A DNA stretch of 64,000 nucleotides from Bradyrhizobium sp. sBnM-33 (GCF_032917945.1 NZ_CP136624.1:186001-250000); one strand, 5' to 3'. Counted from the stretch's first letter, positions 10,048-20,566 are shown. The notes: generated by a model from the letters alone, not told the origin. Made by a program: numbers and translations.

Positions 10048-10726
10048 CCAGCTTCCAGTTCGGATCGCGAGAACTCGTATCGCGGGCGAAAGTCCAGACA
10101 TCGGTGATATCGGCGACCTTATCGGGGTTGCCATCGACAATGGCGCCGGTCTTGTCGCGTGTGACCGAAATCATCTGCGACACGAAGCGAACCGTCAGTT
10201 GCGCCGCGCGGTCGCGGGCTTCCGCACTCACCAGCTCGGCCTTGTCGATCGAAACAAACCGCGTTTCGGTTTTCTGCTCGTGCTTCTCGCGATCCTTTAT
10301 CACGGCCTCGAAGCTCTCATAGACTTCGCTCGACAAGAGATCCTTCAGCGCTCGGCGGTCGCCATTGGCGAAGGCCAGCACGATCATCTCGTAGGCGCTG
10401 CGAGCGCCGGAGAGAAAGTGTCGGGGATCGAATGAGGAGTCCTGGGCGGTAATGGCGTCAAGGCCTGCGGCGAGCGGCGTGCCCGGCTCGGCAATGCCTT
10501 TCCAGCGATCGGCCGGCGCAATATCGGCATTCGGCGCCAGCGGCGCCTGATCAATGACGGTACCCGGCATGGGAACGACGTTGTTGTCCTGCGTACGCTG
10601 GACGACGTTGGGAGCGGCGCGATCATAGGGCGGCCGTTCGCTCCCGGTGCGCTGTCCGAGGACGCTGCGCAGGCGCAGGAAGATGAAGACCGCCAGCGCC
10701 AGGAAGATGATGGTGTAAATATCCAC
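10025..10726 (-). CDS. Tim44/TimA-like domain protein
   Basis: The 233-residue protein has one N-terminal membrane helix (residues 2-22, DIYTIIFLALAVFIFLRL) and a C-terminal Tim44-type domain of about 140 residues with FDPRHFLSGARSAYEMIV and the DVWTFARD motif. In alphaproteobacteria such proteins are inner-membrane relatives of the mitochondrial import factor Tim44; the function is unclear. I choose the GTG at 10726 because it removes an acidic extension and gives the usual MDIYT start. It heads the mltA-smr operon. Confidence 0.85.
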   Translation of the reverse strand: MDIYTIIFLALAVFIFLRLRSVLGQRTGSERPPYDRAAPNVVQRTQDNNVVPMPGTVIDQAPLAPNADIAPADRWKGIAEPGTPLAAGLDAITAQDSSFDPRHFLSGARSAYEMIVLAFANGDRRALKDLLSSEVYESFEAVIKDREKHEQKTETRFVSIDKAELVSAEARDRAAQLTVRFVSQMISVTRDKTGAIVDGNPDKVADITDVWTFARDTSSRDPNWKLVGTGSAG

Positions 10727-11154
10727 GTCGTATTCGCTTTCTGGTTCCAACGCCGGCAACGGGCCCGGCGGTCGAGCGTTCCCTGGTGAGAAGCTCTCTT
10801 ATGAGATTTCCCTGAGAACGGCAGAGATTACATCACCGATCGAGACTGCAGCATGTAGGCATGAAACTGCGCCCGGCCAATGGCGCGTTTTGGCGCGGGC
10901 TAATTGTAGCGCGTTTTGGTGGCGAGGGGAAACCCGATCGTGGCCGGAAATCACGCGCATTCAATTATTTAGGGCACATTTCGCGCGGCTGGCGGGGCGG
11001 TATTAGGCATATCCGCCACAATTGGCGGCCGCGCAGGTCTGCCGCCGAGCCGTCGTCCTTGTGGAATGAGCCGGGGCTATGATAGCCACTCGCCCGGAAA
11101 ACGCATTCTCAGACGAACCCGGGCCGCGCTCGCGAGCGCTTCAGGAGAGATTTC
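10727..11154. promoter_or_regulatory. 428-bp divergent intergenic region, Tim44-like / secB
   Basis: No convincing gene. The region carries promoters for both directions. A direct repeat GCGCGTTTTGG occurs at 10883-10893 and 10909-10919, 26 bp apart, of unknown role. In several related genomes an fxsA-type gene lies near secB, but I see no such frame here. A Shine-Dalgarno-like AGGAGAG lies just before secB. Confidence 0.5.
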
Positions 11155-11643
11155 ATGACCAACGGCAACGGCGCGCCTCCCGAACAGGCCCCTCCCCAGC
11201 TCAACGTGCTGGCCCAGTACACCAAGGACCTGTCGTTCGAGAATCCGAACGCGCCCTCCTCGCTGCAGCCGCAACAGCAGCAGCCGGCAATCAACATTCA
11301 GATTAATGTTTCGGCGAATAATCTCGCGCAAAACGAGTTCGAAGTGACGCTTTCGATCGAGGGCAAGGCTGAAAATGCCGGCAAGGTGATGTTCAGCTTC
11401 GAACTCGCCTATGCGGGCGTGTTCCGCATCGTCAACGTGCCGCAGGAACAGCTTCATCCGCTGGTCATGATCGAATGCCCACGGCTGTTGTTCCCGTTCG
11501 CGCGCGAGATCATCGCAACCGCGGTGCGCGACGGTGGCTTCCCGCCCTTGATGCTCGATCCCGTCGATTTCGTCGGCCTGTACCGCCAGAATATGGAGCG
11601 GCAGGCTGCGGCGCAGGCCGCTGCCGGCGCGAAGCCGAGCTAA
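11155..11643 (+). CDS. secB: Protein-export chaperone SecB
   Basis: Homotetrameric chaperone that keeps precursor proteins unfolded and hands them to SecA. The 162-residue protein has the typical order: [14 protein letters not shown] near residue 20, [21 protein letters not shown] and the [13 protein letters not shown] helix region. A Gln-rich stretch (residues 39-45) lies in the surface loop. It is monocistronic, convergent with dnaQ, and typical of the origin-proximal alphaproteobacterial cluster. Confidence 0.97.
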   Translation: MTNGNGAPPEQAPPQLNVLAQYTKDLSFENPNAPSSLQPQQQQPAINIQINVSANNLAQNEFEVTLSIEGKAENAGKVMFSFELAYAGVFRIVNVPQEQLHPLVMIECPRLLFPFAREIIATAVRDGGFPPLMLDPVDFVGLYRQNMERQAAAQAAAGAKPS

Positions 11644-11668
11644 AACAAGCGGCGGCTCGTCCGCCGCT
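11642..11668 (-). terminator. Hairpin terminator between secB and dnaQ
   Basis: A perfect 8-bp inverted repeat, AGCGGCGG (11648-11655) and CCGCCGCT (11661-11668), has a 5-nt loop. Read leftward it is followed by TGTTTTA, so it looks like an intrinsic terminator for the dnaQ transcript; it may also slow secB transcription. Confidence 0.65.
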
Positions 11669-12368
11669 AGACCGCTGCCGGTAGAAAATCGTTCCAGATC
11701 GGCTTGTCGCCCAATGTAGCGATAAAGGCGCGATGGGCCTCGCGCTCTTCGTCGGTGATTCGCGGCGCCAGCGGTATTTCGCGCTGCCGGCGTGGCGTAT
11801 CGCCGATTCCGCTGGTTACCGTGATGCGGGTTTCCGACGCCAGAATCAGTTGCGACTGCCGCGCGCCGATCAGGTCGATATAGACCTCGGCCAAGAGTTC
11901 GGCGTCGAGCAGCGCGCCGTGCTTGGTGCGGCGGGAATTGTCGATCGCATAGCGCGAGCAGAGATCGTCCAGCCGGTTCGACACGCCGGGATGCTTGCGG
12001 CGCGCCAATAGCAGCGTGTCCACCAACCGATCGCGCAAGATCGGCTGCCGCTTGATGCGGTCAAGCTCGGCATTGATGAAGCTGATGTCGAACGAGGCGT
12101 TGTGGATCACCAGCGGCGCGTCGCCGATGAACTCCAGGAACTCCTCGACCACTTCGGTGAACAGCGGCTTGCTCGCAAGGAACTCGGTCGACAGGCCGTG
12201 CACAGCAAAGGCTTCGGCCGGCATGTCGCGCTCGGGATTGATGTAGCGGTGAAACGTCTGTCCCGTCGGCATGCGGTTGAAAATCTCGATGCAGCCGATT
12301 TCGACCAGCCGATCGCCGCGCAGCGGATCGAGGCCTGTGGTTTCGGTATCGAGAACGATTTCGCGCAT
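11667..12368 (-). CDS. dnaQ: DNA polymerase III epsilon subunit (3'-5' exonuclease)
   Basis: Proofreading exonuclease of the replicative polymerase. The DEDDh motifs are intact: LDTETTGLD at residues 6-14, HNASFDISFINAEL near 97, and HGALLDAELLAEVYIDL near 160. The C-terminal clamp/alpha-binding segment is present, giving 233 residues. It lies 29 bp downstream of coaE on the same strand, within the conserved maf-coaE-dnaQ block next to the origin. Confidence 0.96.
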   Translation of the reverse strand: MREIVLDTETTGLDPLRGDRLVEIGCIEIFNRMPTGQTFHRYINPERDMPAEAFAVHGLSTEFLASKPLFTEVVEEFLEFIGDAPLVIHNASFDISFINAELDRIKRQPILRDRLVDTLLLARRKHPGVSNRLDDLCSRYAIDNSRRTKHGALLDAELLAEVYIDLIGARQSQLILASETRITVTSGIGDTPRRQREIPLAPRITDEEREAHRAFIATLGDKPIWNDFLPAAV

Positions 12369-12397
12369 GGATGTGAGAGACCGAAAGCTTCGGCGAA

Positions 12398-12997
12398 TCA
12401 GGTTCGCCGTTGCGGCATCTTAACCACCTCGGCCAGAATGTCGCGGATCCGTGCGCGCACCGGGTCCAGCCCATGCGATGTATCCACCACGAAATCCGCG
12501 CGCTTGCGCTTTTCGGCATCGGGCAACTGCCGCGCCAGAATGGCGTCGAGCGCCTGCGATGTCATGGTGCCGCGCGCCAAAATTCGCTCGCGTTGGGTTG
12601 TCGGATCGGTCGTGACCACGACCACCGCATCGACGCGTTTCTCGCCGCCGGTTTCGAACAACAGCGGGATGTCCATCACGACAACCGGCGCGCCGGACCG
12701 CTCGGCCTCATCGAGGAATTTCTGGCGGGACGCGCCGAGCATTGGGTGAACGATCTGCTCGAGCCGCTTGATGGCAGCAGGGTCATGCACCACCTTGGCG
12801 GACAATTTGGCGCGATCGACCTTGCCCTCCACCGTCGTGCCGGGAAACGCGGCTTCGATCGCGGGCGCCGCCTCGCCTTCATAAATTTTGTGAACGGCTG
12901 CGTCGGCGTCGTAAACCGGCACGCCCGCCTCGGTGAACAGTTTTGCGGTGGTGGATTTCCCCATCCCGATCGAGCCGGTGAGTCCCAGAATCCGCAT
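12398..12997 (-). CDS. coaE: Dephospho-CoA kinase
   Basis: Phosphorylates the 3'-hydroxyl of dephospho-CoA, the last step of CoA synthesis. The P-loop [14 protein letters not shown] is at residues 5-18 and the substrate region [14 protein letters not shown] follows; 199 residues is normal. The window therefore holds both the first (coaA) and last kinase of the CoA pathway. The gene lies 27 bp after maf; aroE, which often sits between them in alphaproteobacteria, is absent. Confidence 0.95.
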   Translation of the reverse strand: MRILGLTGSIGMGKSTTAKLFTEAGVPVYDADAAVHKIYEGEAAPAIEAAFPGTTVEGKVDRAKLSAKVVHDPAAIKRLEQIVHPMLGASRQKFLDEAERSGAPVVVMDIPLLFETGGEKRVDAVVVVTTDPTTQRERILARGTMTSQALDAILARQLPDAEKRKRADFVVDTSHGLDPVRARIRDILAEVVKMPQRRT

Positions 12998-13024
12998 CAG
13001 GTCGCCGTTACCAAAGTAATGATT

Positions 13025-13633
13025 CTACACATTGAGCAAACCCTCGCCGCGCAGGAACGCCAGTAGCGGCAACAGCGGCAGGCCGAGAATGGTGAAATGG
13101 TCCCCTTCGATCCGTTCGAATAGATGCACCCCTAGCCCTTCAAGCTGATAAGCGCCTACGCTGGTGGTGACCGCCTGCCCGGCCTGATCCAGATAGGCTT
13201 CGATCTCGCTCTCGCCCAAGCGCCGCATCGTCATTCTGGCAATGCTCACGTCGGAAAACACTAGCTTGCCGTCACGGGCAACCGCAACGGCGGAGTGCAG
13301 CTCGTGCGTCTGGCCGGCAAGCAGCCGCAATTGATCTGCGGCCTGTGCGCGGCCAGCCGGCTTGCTGAACAGCCGGTTTCCCAAAGCCAGCGTCTGATCG
13401 GCTCCGACGACGTAACGTCCCGGATTTTTCGACGATACGAACCACGCCTTCTCGCGCGCCAAGAGGCCCGCGATTTCACCGGGTGCGGAAAGGCCTGAGT
13501 TCTTCTGCACGGATCGTTCGTCGATATCGGCAGGAACAGCGTCGAACGAAATGCCGGCATTGGCAAGCAGCATCTGCCGCGCGCGGCTTTGCGAGGCGAG
13601 AATCAGCGGATATTGTCCACGCCATATGGTCAT
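13025..13633 (-). CDS. Maf-like nucleoside triphosphate pyrophosphatase
   Basis: House-cleaning enzyme that hydrolyses non-canonical or modified nucleotides (dTTP/UTP or m7GTP depending on subgroup). The N-terminal LILASQSRARQMLL motif and the GADQTLAL motif with the catalytic Asp are clear; the chain has 202 residues from the ATG at 13633. A TTG at 13654 would overlap the upstream gene and is less likely. I cannot assign the subgroup with confidence. Confidence 0.9.
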   Translation of the reverse strand: MTIWRGQYPLILASQSRARQMLLANAGISFDAVPADIDERSVQKNSGLSAPGEIAGLLAREKAWFVSSKNPGRYVVGADQTLALGNRLFSKPAGRAQAADQLRLLAGQTHELHSAVAVARDGKLVFSDVSIARMTMRRLGESEIEAYLDQAGQAVTTSVGAYQLEGLGVHLFERIEGDHFTILGLPLLPLLAFLRGEGLLNV

Positions 13634-13643
13634 CTCGGCTGCG

Positions 13644-14483
13644 TCACTCGGCAAGCCGCTGCCGCTGGCGATCGGTGAACAATTTTAGCACCGCCGCGGC
13701 GGTTTCCTCGATCGAACGCCGTGTCACGTCGAGCTGCGCCCAACTGAATCTGGCGCTCAGCTTTCGCGCATAGGCTACTTCATCGGCCACCGCCTGACGA
13801 TCGATGTAATCATCGTTGGGGGTATCGGCGCCCATGCTCAGCAAGCGATTTTGCCGGACCTGGATCAACCGTTCCGGCGTCGCATGAAGGCTGACGACCA
13901 ACGGCTTTTTCAGTGTCTCCAGTTGGTGCGGCAGCGGAATGCCCGGGACCAGCGGCACGTTCGCGGTACGGACGCCGCGGTTGGCGAGATAGATCGACGT
14001 CGGCGTCTTCGAGGTGCGTGATACGCCGACGAGTACGACATCCGCCTCTTCCAGGCCTTCGACGTGCTGCCCGTCGTCATGCATCATAGTGTAGTTCAGG
14101 GCATCGATGCGCTTGAAATATTCCGCGTTCAGAACGTGCTGGGCGCCTACCCTGCCCGTCGTCGCCGCGCCCAGATAGGCCTCAAACAACTGCATCACCG
14201 GCCCAATGATGGAGAGGCTCGGTATGTTGATGTTTCTGCACTTGGCTTCCAGCCGGGCGACCAGATCCTTTTCCAGCAATGTGAAAAGCACGATGCCCGG
14301 TGCTTCCTCGATCTCGTCGAGTACGCGGTCGAGCTGCTTCTGGCTGCGCACCAGCGGATAGACATGTTCGACCGCCGTCACGTTGGCGTACTGCGCGGCG
14401 ACCGCGCGCGCCACCGTGATCAGCGTCTCGCCAGTCGAGTCCGAGACCAGATGAAGATGAAAATAGTTGCCGGTAGTGGGCAC
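13644..14483 (-). CDS. Pyruvate, phosphate dikinase regulatory protein (PPSR, DUF299)
   Basis: Bifunctional ADP-dependent kinase and Pi-dependent pyrophosphorylase that switches PPDK or PEP synthase off and on. The 279-residue chain starts with [13 protein letters not shown] and has the P-loop-like [16 protein letters not shown] near residues 145-160 and the LVPGIPLP segment. The start is a GTG at 14483. It is the first leftward gene beside the candidate origin and corresponds to the gene abutting oriC in other alphaproteobacteria. Confidence 0.93.
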   Translation of the reverse strand: MPTTGNYFHLHLVSDSTGETLITVARAVAAQYANVTAVEHVYPLVRSQKQLDRVLDEIEEAPGIVLFTLLEKDLVARLEAKCRNINIPSLSIIGPVMQLFEAYLGAATTGRVGAQHVLNAEYFKRIDALNYTMMHDDGQHVEGLEEADVVLVGVSRTSKTPTSIYLANRGVRTANVPLVPGIPLPHQLETLKKPLVVSLHATPERLIQVRQNRLLSMGADTPNDDYIDRQAVADEVAYARKLSARFSWAQLDVTRRSIEETAAAVLKLFTDRQRQRLAE

Positions 14484-14928
14484 CAGAACCCCTGTGTATT
14501 CCTGTGAATCCTGTGGAGCATAACCGAGATGGCGAGCCCTGGATCGTCGCCTTCGGGAAAACCCTTGGTTTCTTCACAGGGCCTCACGCGAGGACAAGTC
14601 CACCGCCTCGCGACCATGATAGTGAGAAGATGTGGATTTGTCTCTTGATAAGCTGACCACAAAACATCGCAAGCGACTGATGCACGTGGTGTTATCAGGA
14701 CGATCCGGTATTTGGCCCGAATTGGTGATGGATGTGAACAAGCCTCGCAAAGTGGCTGGACGGTTTTGTATGAGTCCTAATCACCGTCACTTAGACTCAA
14801 ACCTAAGATTCTAAAATTATTAGTTTAGGGAAGCGGTGCTTTGCGGATATGTCTTGCGTCCCATGCTGGCGGAGTTTCTTCGCAACGCTGGAGAAGATCG
14901 AAACGTTCCGGGGATCAGGGCGGCTCCA
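14484..14928. other. Candidate chromosomal replication origin (oriC) region
   Basis: This 445-bp gene-free gap is where gene direction switches from leftward to rightward. It holds an AT-rich stretch at about 14803-14830, four GANTC (CcrM-type methylation) sites at 14506, 14772, 14794 and 14807, a DnaA-box-like TGTGGATTT at 14631-14639, TGTGAACAA at 14733-14741, and three CCTGTG repeats at 14491, 14501 and 14510 with 9-10 bp periodicity. None of the DnaA-like sites is a perfect TTATCCACA. The flanking PPSR-maf and rho-mnm-par genes are those that surround the origin in Caulobacter and Rickettsia, although hemE is not here. Confidence 0.6.
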
Positions 14929-15375
14929 ATGTACGAGTGGATCACGATCACGGCCTATCCGTGGATCAAGGCGCTGCATGTGATCGCCGTCATCTCGTGG
15001 ATGGCCGGCATGCTCTATCTGCCGCGGCTGTTCGTCTATCATTGCGAAGCCGAGGTCGGATCGAAGCAGTCCGAAACCTTCAAAGCGATGGAATGGCGCC
15101 TGCTGAAGGTGATCATCAACCCCGCGATGATCATCGCTTGGCTAGCCGGGCTCTATATGGCCTGGAGCGGACATTGGTACACGTCCGGCTGGTTTCACGC
15201 CAAGCTGACGCTGGTGGTCATCCTGTCGGGTCTCCACGGCTTTTTTTCCCGCTGGGTTAGGGATTTCGCCGCCGACCGGAATACCAGAAGTCAGAAATTC
15301 TATCGTATTATCAATGAGGTACCAACCGCCCTGATGATTTTTATTGTCATCCTGGTGATCGTGAAGCCGTTCTAG
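14929..15375 (+). CDS. hemJ: Protoporphyrinogen IX oxidase, HemJ type
   Basis: Oxidises protoporphyrinogen IX to protoporphyrin IX in haem synthesis, within the inner membrane. The 148-residue protein begins with MYEWITITAYPWIKALHVI and has four hydrophobic helices; the conserved His of ALHVIAVISWMAGMLYLPRLF and the Arg/Lys-rich loop are present. I choose the ATG at 14929 rather than an upstream in-frame start because it gives the family N-terminus. It is the first rightward gene after the candidate origin, 257 bp before rho. Confidence 0.92.
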   Translation: MYEWITITAYPWIKALHVIAVISWMAGMLYLPRLFVYHCEAEVGSKQSETFKAMEWRLLKVIINPAMIIAWLAGLYMAWSGHWYTSGWFHAKLTLVVILSGLHGFFSRWVRDFAADRNTRSQKFYRIINEVPTALMIFIVILVIVKPF

Positions 15376-15632
15376 GGCGCCTTTTCATGCGTCGGTAGGT
15401 TTCTCACCTGCTTGCGAAGCGGCAGCCGATTTTCTATATTGTCGAAATCCCACCCCACGCAGGCGGATGTGGCTGCGTTCCGGCTCCTTCAACGGACCGG
15501 CCGCCGCATCAGGTTTGAAGCCTCACCGGCGCTTTCCTTGCTTAGACCTGCGGACCTTCCATTTTTCGTGTCCGGCTTTTCCCAAAGCCAGCTTCGCACC
15601 CTTCTTAAAATACACTCCACAGGACCACCCCA

Positions 15633-16898
15633 ATGCGGGAAATGAAACTCCAAGACCTCAAATCGAAAACGCCGGCCGAGCTCGTTACGTTCGCCGAAGA
15701 GAGCGGGGTCGAGAACGCCAGCACCATGCGCAAGCAGGAGCTGATGTTCGCCATTCTCAAGCAGCTCGCGATTCAGGAAATCGACATTATCGGCGAAGGC
15801 GTCGTCGAGGTTCTCTCCGACGGCTTCGGCTTCCTGCGCTCGCCCGACGCTAACTACCTGCCCGGCCCCGACGATATCTACGTCTCGCCCTCGCAGATCC
15901 GCCGCTTCGGCCTTCGCACCGGTGACACCATCGAAGGCCATATTCGCAGCCCGAAAGAAGGCGAACGCTATTTCGCGCTGTTGAAAGTCAACACGCTCAA
16001 TTTCGAAGATCCGGAAAAGTCCAAGCACAAGGTCAATTTCGACAATTTGACGCCGCTGTTTCCGGATCAGCGCTTCCGTCTCGAGCTCGAAGACCCGACG
16101 CGAAAAGACCTTTCCGCAAGGGTGATCGATATCGTCGCCCCGATCGGCAAGGGCCAGCGCGCCCTGATCGTGGCGCCGCCGCGCACCGGCAAAACCGTGC
16201 TGATGCAGAACATCGCGCACTCCATCACCGCCAATCATCCAGAGTGCTATCTGATCGTGCTTCTGATCGACGAGCGTCCGGAAGAAGTCACGGACATGCA
16301 GCGCTCGGTGAAGGGCGAGGTAGTGTCGTCGACGTTCGACGAGCCGGCGGTGCGCCACGTCCAGGTCGCCGAGATGGTGATCGAGAAAGCCAAGCGCCTG
16401 GTCGAGCACGGCCGCGACGTCGTGATCCTTCTCGACTCGATCACGCGTCTGGGCCGCGCCTACAACACCGTGGTGCCGTCATCCGGCAAGGTGCTGACCG
16501 GCGGTGTCGATGCCAACGCATTGCAGCGGCCGAAGCGATTCTTCGGCGCAGCGCGCAACATCGAGGAGGGCGGTTCGCTCACGATCATTGCGACCGCACT
16601 GGTCGACACCGGCAGCCGCATGGACGAAGTCATCTTCGAAGAATTCAAGGGCACCGGTAACTCCGAACTGATTCTCGACCGCAAGGTCTCGGACAAGCGG
16701 ACCTTCCCGGCGATCGACATCTCGCGCTCCGGCACCCGCAAGGAAGAGCTGATCACCGATCCGCAGCTCCTGAAGAAGATGTACGTGCTGCGCCGGATCC
16801 TCAATCCGATGGGCACCATGGACGCGATCGACTTCCTGCTCGACAAGCTTCGCAACACCAAGAACAACGCCGAGTTCTTTGACTCCATGAATACCTGA
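15633..16898 (+). CDS. rho: Transcription termination factor Rho
   Basis: Hexameric RNA-dependent ATPase that terminates transcription. The N-terminal RNA-binding CSD domain contains [22 protein letters not shown], the P-loop is [11 protein letters not shown] near residue 185, and the Q/R loops ([31 protein letters not shown]) are complete. It has 421 residues. A shorter start (ATG at 15642) is possible. The 257-bp leader upstream holds no gene; Rho leaders are often autoregulatory, but I see no specific structure. Confidence 0.98.
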   Translation: MREMKLQDLKSKTPAELVTFAEESGVENASTMRKQELMFAILKQLAIQEIDIIGEGVVEVLSDGFGFLRSPDANYLPGPDDIYVSPSQIRRFGLRTGDTIEGHIRSPKEGERYFALLKVNTLNFEDPEKSKHKVNFDNLTPLFPDQRFRLELEDPTRKDLSARVIDIVAPIGKGQRALIVAPPRTGKTVLMQNIAHSITANHPECYLIVLLIDERPEEVTDMQRSVKGEVVSSTFDEPAVRHVQVAEMVIEKAKRLVEHGRDVVILLDSITRLGRAYNTVVPSSGKVLTGGVDANALQRPKRFFGAARNIEEGGSLTIIATALVDTGSRMDEVIFEEFKGTGNSELILDRKVSDKRTFPAIDISRSGTRKEELITDPQLLKKMYVLRRILNPMGTMDAIDFLLDKLRNTKNNAEFFDSMNT

Positions 16899-16918
16899 GC
16901 CATCAATCAGGCCAAGGG

Positions 16919-16951
16919 AAGGGCGCCTCGCACCGTGGGGCGCCCTTTTTT
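16919..16951 (+). terminator. Intrinsic terminator after rho
   Basis: A 9-bp stem (AAGGGCGCC at 16919-16927 with GGCGCCCTT at 16939-16947) is followed by a run of Ts to 16951. It lies 20 bp after the rho stop, so rho itself ends at a Rho-independent terminator. Confidence 0.9.
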
Positions 16952-17191
16952 GTTGCGGTCGTTGCTGCGGTGCGAATGCAGCATGGGAAATCGGTCTTAG
17001 CGGTTGGTTAACCATTTAAAGCATTGAATTTTATATAGTTTATATAGGTCCGGCGCTTGGGTGAGGGCGCCTCGCCAGATGTTGCAGCATTCCTGCCGCA
17101 TCCGTTCGCAGCAGGCGAGCGGTATGGCTCGCGCGCTCAAGCCCCAAATTGAATGGCGTTGCCTTTTCAAAGCCACCCGCACAAATAGGCC

Positions 17192-18529
17192 ATGCATCCG
17201 CGGGATCAGACCATTTTTGCACTGTCGTCGGGCCGGCCACCGAGCGCGATTGCCTTGGTACGCGTTTCGGGTCCGCAGGCCGGGAAGGTCGTGACGGCAC
17301 TGGTCGGCAAATTGCCGGCGCCGCGAATGGCCACGCGAGCGCTCCTCCATGATGTCAGCCAGCGGCCGATCGACGATGCGGTGGTGTTGTGGTTTCCGGG
17401 TCCCGCCAGTGCGACCGGAGAAGACGTCGCGGAATTTCACGTCCATGGCGGGCGCGCGGTGCTGGCTGCTTTGTTTGCGGCGCTGTCCGCATTCGAAAAC
17501 GTTCGACCGGCCGAGCCCGGCGAATTTACCCGGCGTGCTTTCGAGAACGGCAAGCTCGATCTGACTGAGGCGGAAGGCCTAGACGATCTCATCCATGCCG
17601 ATACCGATCGGCAGCGGCGCCAGGCGCTGCGCCAATTGAAGGGATTGCTCGGCGACAGAGCACGCGACTGGCGCGCACGGATCATCGAAGCGTCTGCGTT
17701 GATCGAGGCCGGGATCGATTTCTCGGACGAGGGCGACATACCGGCAGAATTGATCGCGCCGGCGTTGGCGAAGGTCGAAGCGCTGTTGGCCGAGATCGAG
17801 GAAGTCTTGGCGGGGCAGGGGCGGAGTGAGCGGCTTCGCGATGGGCTCGTCGTGGCAATCGCCGGACCGCCGAATGTCGGCAAGTCGACGCTGATGAATC
17901 AGCTCGCGCGCCGGGAGGTCGCGATCGTCTCGCCGCACGCCGGCACCACGCGCGATATCATTGAGGTGCAGCTCGATCTCGATGGCTATCCGGTAACCGT
18001 GATCGATACCGCCGGGATTCGAGAGACGGACGATCCGGTCGAGCAGGAGGGGGTTCGTCGCGCCCGGGCCCGCGCTGCGGATGCGGATCTTGTGCTGTGG
18101 CTTGCCGACTCGCCGAGGGCAGCGATCGACCACGATTGGGATGCGCCAGTTTGGCGCGTGCGAAACAAAGTCGATCTCGAAGATGCGACTCGGCCATTGG
18201 CCGAGGCCGAGAAACCAGGCCAACGAAGTTTCCAGATTTCGGCGAGCCGGGGCGACGGGCTGCCGGAGTTGATTGGCGCTCTGATCGGTTTCGCCCAAAG
18301 TTACTTTGGCAGCAGCGAGGCGGGCCTGATCGGACGGACGCGGCAGCGGAAGTTATTGGAAGATGCCGTAGTGGCGTTGCGTCGTTCCTTGGCGGTAGTT
18401 GGGCAGGGTGAGGAACTGGCGGCTGAAGAATTGCGCATTGCAGCCCATTCGTTGGGACGGCTGTTGGGGCGTGTGGATGTCGAAGACATTCTCGACGTCA
18501 TTTTTCGAGAGTTCTGTGTAGGCAAGTAA
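17192..18529 (+). CDS. mnmE: tRNA modification GTPase MnmE
   Basis: With MnmG it adds the carboxymethylaminomethyl group to U34 of tRNAs. The formyl-THF-binding N-terminal domain ([19 protein letters not shown]) is followed by the G domain with G1 GPPNVGKST (about residue 226), DTAGI and NKVDL, and the chain ends in CVGK, whose Cys is conserved in the family. It has 445 residues. Its upstream gap holds a TTAACCAT sequence at 17008-17015. Confidence 0.97.
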   Translation: MHPRDQTIFALSSGRPPSAIALVRVSGPQAGKVVTALVGKLPAPRMATRALLHDVSQRPIDDAVVLWFPGPASATGEDVAEFHVHGGRAVLAALFAALSAFENVRPAEPGEFTRRAFENGKLDLTEAEGLDDLIHADTDRQRRQALRQLKGLLGDRARDWRARIIEASALIEAGIDFSDEGDIPAELIAPALAKVEALLAEIEEVLAGQGRSERLRDGLVVAIAGPPNVGKSTLMNQLARREVAIVSPHAGTTRDIIEVQLDLDGYPVTVIDTAGIRETDDPVEQEGVRRARARAADADLVLWLADSPRAAIDHDWDAPVWRVRNKVDLEDATRPLAEAEKPGQRSFQISASRGDGLPELIGALIGFAQSYFGSSEAGLIGRTRQRKLLEDAVVALRRSLAVVGQGEELAAEELRIAAHSLGRLLGRVDVEDILDVIFREFCVGK

Positions 18530-18545
18530 CCCATCTCTGCCCCTT

Positions 18546-18561
18546 TGTTTCACGTGAAACG
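18546..18561. promoter_or_regulatory. parS partition site 1
   Basis: TGTTTCACGTGAAACG differs from the perfect 16-bp ParB-binding palindrome at the last base only. It lies in the mnmE-mnmG gap. Confidence 0.92.
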
Positions 18562-18578
18562 GTTCCCCGGTTCCGGTA

Positions 18579-18594
18579 TGTTTCACGTGAAACA
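18579..18594. promoter_or_regulatory. parS partition site 2 (perfect palindrome)
   Basis: TGTTTCACGTGAAACA is a perfect 16-bp palindrome identical to the bacterial parS consensus, 33 bp from site 1 and in the same gap before mnmG. Confidence 0.95.
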
Positions 18595-18660
18595 TCGCAC
18601 CCTAGTCGATCGAGCAATTCTTTCTTCCGAGTTTTCCAACTCCGCGATAGAAGTCGCGGC

Positions 18661-20544
18661 ATGATTTTCCAAGCAGAGTCCTTCGACGTCATTGTTATTG
18701 GCGGCGGCCATGCCGGCTGCGAGGCCGCGAGCGCGGCCGCGCGGATGGGTGCGAAGACTGCTTTGGTGACCCATCGTTTTGCGACCATCGGGGCGATGTC
18801 CTGCAACCCCGCGATCGGCGGCCTCGGCAAGGGCCATCTGGTGCGCGAAGTCGATGCTCTCGACGGCCTGATGGGCCGGGTGGCCGACGCTGGCGGGATC
18901 CAGTTTCGGATGCTGAATCGCCGCAAGGGTCCGGCCGTCCGCGGACCCCGCGCCCAAGCAGATCGCAAGCTTTATGCTGCGGCCATGCAGTTCGCGATCC
19001 GTGAGACCGCCAATCTCAGCGTGATCGAGGGCGAGGCGGACGAGTTGATCGTCTCGAGCGGCCGGGTCACCGGAATTCGCTTGGTCGAAGGAAGGCAGCT
19101 TTCGGCAGGCGCTGTGGTTATCACGACCGGGACCTTTTTGCGCGGGCTCATCCATCTCGGCGAAAAGAATTGGCCGGCGGGTAGGGTCGGGGAGGCGCCT
19201 GCGATGGGGCTGTCGGCCTCGTTCGAGCGCGCTGGCTTTACACTTGGGCGGTTGAAGACCGGCACGCCGCCGCGGCTCGATGGCACGACGATCGACTGGT
19301 CAGCGGTTGAAATGCAGCCCGGCGACGATCCGCCGGAGCCATTCTCCGTCATGACCGATCGGATCACGACGCCGCAGATCCAGTGCGGGATCACCCGGAC
19401 GACCCAGGCCACCCATGAGGTGATCCGGGCCAATGTGCATCGCTCGCCGATGTATTCCGGGCAGATCAAGAGCAGCGGCCCGCGCTATTGTCCCTCGATC
19501 GAGGACAAGATCGTCCGGTTCGGCGACCGCGACGGGCACCAGATCTTCCTGGAGCCGGAGGGGCTCGACGACTCCACGGTCTACCCCAACGGCATCTCGA
19601 CCTCGCTGCCGGAAGAAGTCCAGCTCGCGATCCTCGCGACCATTCCCGGGCTTGAACGGGTGAAGATGGTCCGGCCGGGTTACGCCATCGAGTACGACCA
19701 CGTCGATCCGCGCGAGCTGGAGCCGACGCTGCAGACCAAGCGCCTGCCGGGTCTTTTCCTGGCCGGGCAGATCAACGGGACGACCGGTTACGAAGAGGCT
19801 GCGGCCCAGGGAATCGTTGCCGGTCTGAACGCTGCGCTGATGGCGGGCGGCGCCGGTCCGATCGTGTTCGATCGCGCTGACGGTTATCTCGGGGTGATGA
19901 TTGATGACCTCGTGACCCGCGGCATCACCGAGCCATATCGGATGTTTACCTCGCGCGCCGAATACCGCCTGACGCTCCGAGCCGACAATGCGGACCAGCG
20001 TCTGACGGACAAGGGTATTGCCTTGGGCTGCGTAGGGCAGGCGCGTTCGGAGCACCATCGCGACAAGATGGCAGCGCTGGATGCCGCCAAGGCTTTGGCC
20101 AAGTCACTGACGATCACTCCGAACGAAGCGGCTAGGCATGGCCTTGCGCTCAACCGGGATGGCCATCGCCGCTCGGCTTTCGAGTTGCTGGCCTACCCTG
20201 AGATCGAATGGACGACCGTGCGCGCTATCTGGCCGGAGCTCTCGGGTATTGATCCTTCTATCGCCGGGCACCTTGAGATCGACGCCAAATACGATGTCTA
20301 TCTCAAGCGCCAGACCGCCGACGTCGATGCCTTCCGGAGAGACGAGGGGTTGGTCTTGACCGGCATCGATTATGCGAACGTGCCCGGGCTTTCCAATGAA
20401 GCGCGCTCCAAGCTCAAGGCGGCGCGGCCGCGGACGGTGGGGCAGGCGGGTCGGCTGGATGGTCTGACGCCGGCGGCCCTGGGTATCTTGGCGGCCTATC
20501 TGCGTCGCGAGGCGCGGCGGAAGAGTGCGAAGGCGATAGCGTAA
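18661..20544 (+). CDS. mnmG: tRNA uridine-34 carboxymethylaminomethyl enzyme MnmG (GidA)
   Basis: FAD-dependent partner of MnmE in U34 modification. The dinucleotide-binding motif [12 protein letters not shown] is at residues 12-23, followed by [18 protein letters not shown] and [10 protein letters not shown] typical of the family. The 627-residue length is normal. It is preceded by two parS sites and followed by a third, so it sits inside the ParB-nucleating region. Confidence 0.97.
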   Translation: MIFQAESFDVIVIGGGHAGCEAASAAARMGAKTALVTHRFATIGAMSCNPAIGGLGKGHLVREVDALDGLMGRVADAGGIQFRMLNRRKGPAVRGPRAQADRKLYAAAMQFAIRETANLSVIEGEADELIVSSGRVTGIRLVEGRQLSAGAVVITTGTFLRGLIHLGEKNWPAGRVGEAPAMGLSASFERAGFTLGRLKTGTPPRLDGTTIDWSAVEMQPGDDPPEPFSVMTDRITTPQIQCGITRTTQATHEVIRANVHRSPMYSGQIKSSGPRYCPSIEDKIVRFGDRDGHQIFLEPEGLDDSTVYPNGISTSLPEEVQLAILATIPGLERVKMVRPGYAIEYDHVDPRELEPTLQTKRLPGLFLAGQINGTTGYEEAAAQGIVAGLNAALMAGGAGPIVFDRADGYLGVMIDDLVTRGITEPYRMFTSRAEYRLTLRADNADQRLTDKGIALGCVGQARSEHHRDKMAALDAAKALAKSLTITPNEAARHGLALNRDGHRRSAFELLAYPEIEWTTVRAIWPELSGIDPSIAGHLEIDAKYDVYLKRQTADVDAFRRDEGLVLTGIDYANVPGLSNEARSKLKAARPRTVGQAGRLDGLTPAALGILAAYLRREARRKSAKAIA

Positions 20545-20550
20545 AGAATC

Positions 20551-20566
20551 TGTTTCACGTGAAACG
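20551..20566. promoter_or_regulatory. parS partition site 3
   Basis: TGTTTCACGTGAAACG has one mismatch to the perfect palindrome and lies seven bases after the mnmG stop. Confidence 0.92.

Noticed and set aside
10861..11082. A 73-codon plus-strand frame in the Tim44-secB gap
   Set aside because: No ribosome site, no recognisable family and an Arg/Gly-rich composition typical of GC-rich non-coding DNA.
17008..17019. TTAACCATTTAA before mnmE as a CtrA site
   Set aside because: The two TTAA halves are only four bases apart instead of seven, so only a half-site resembles the consensus.
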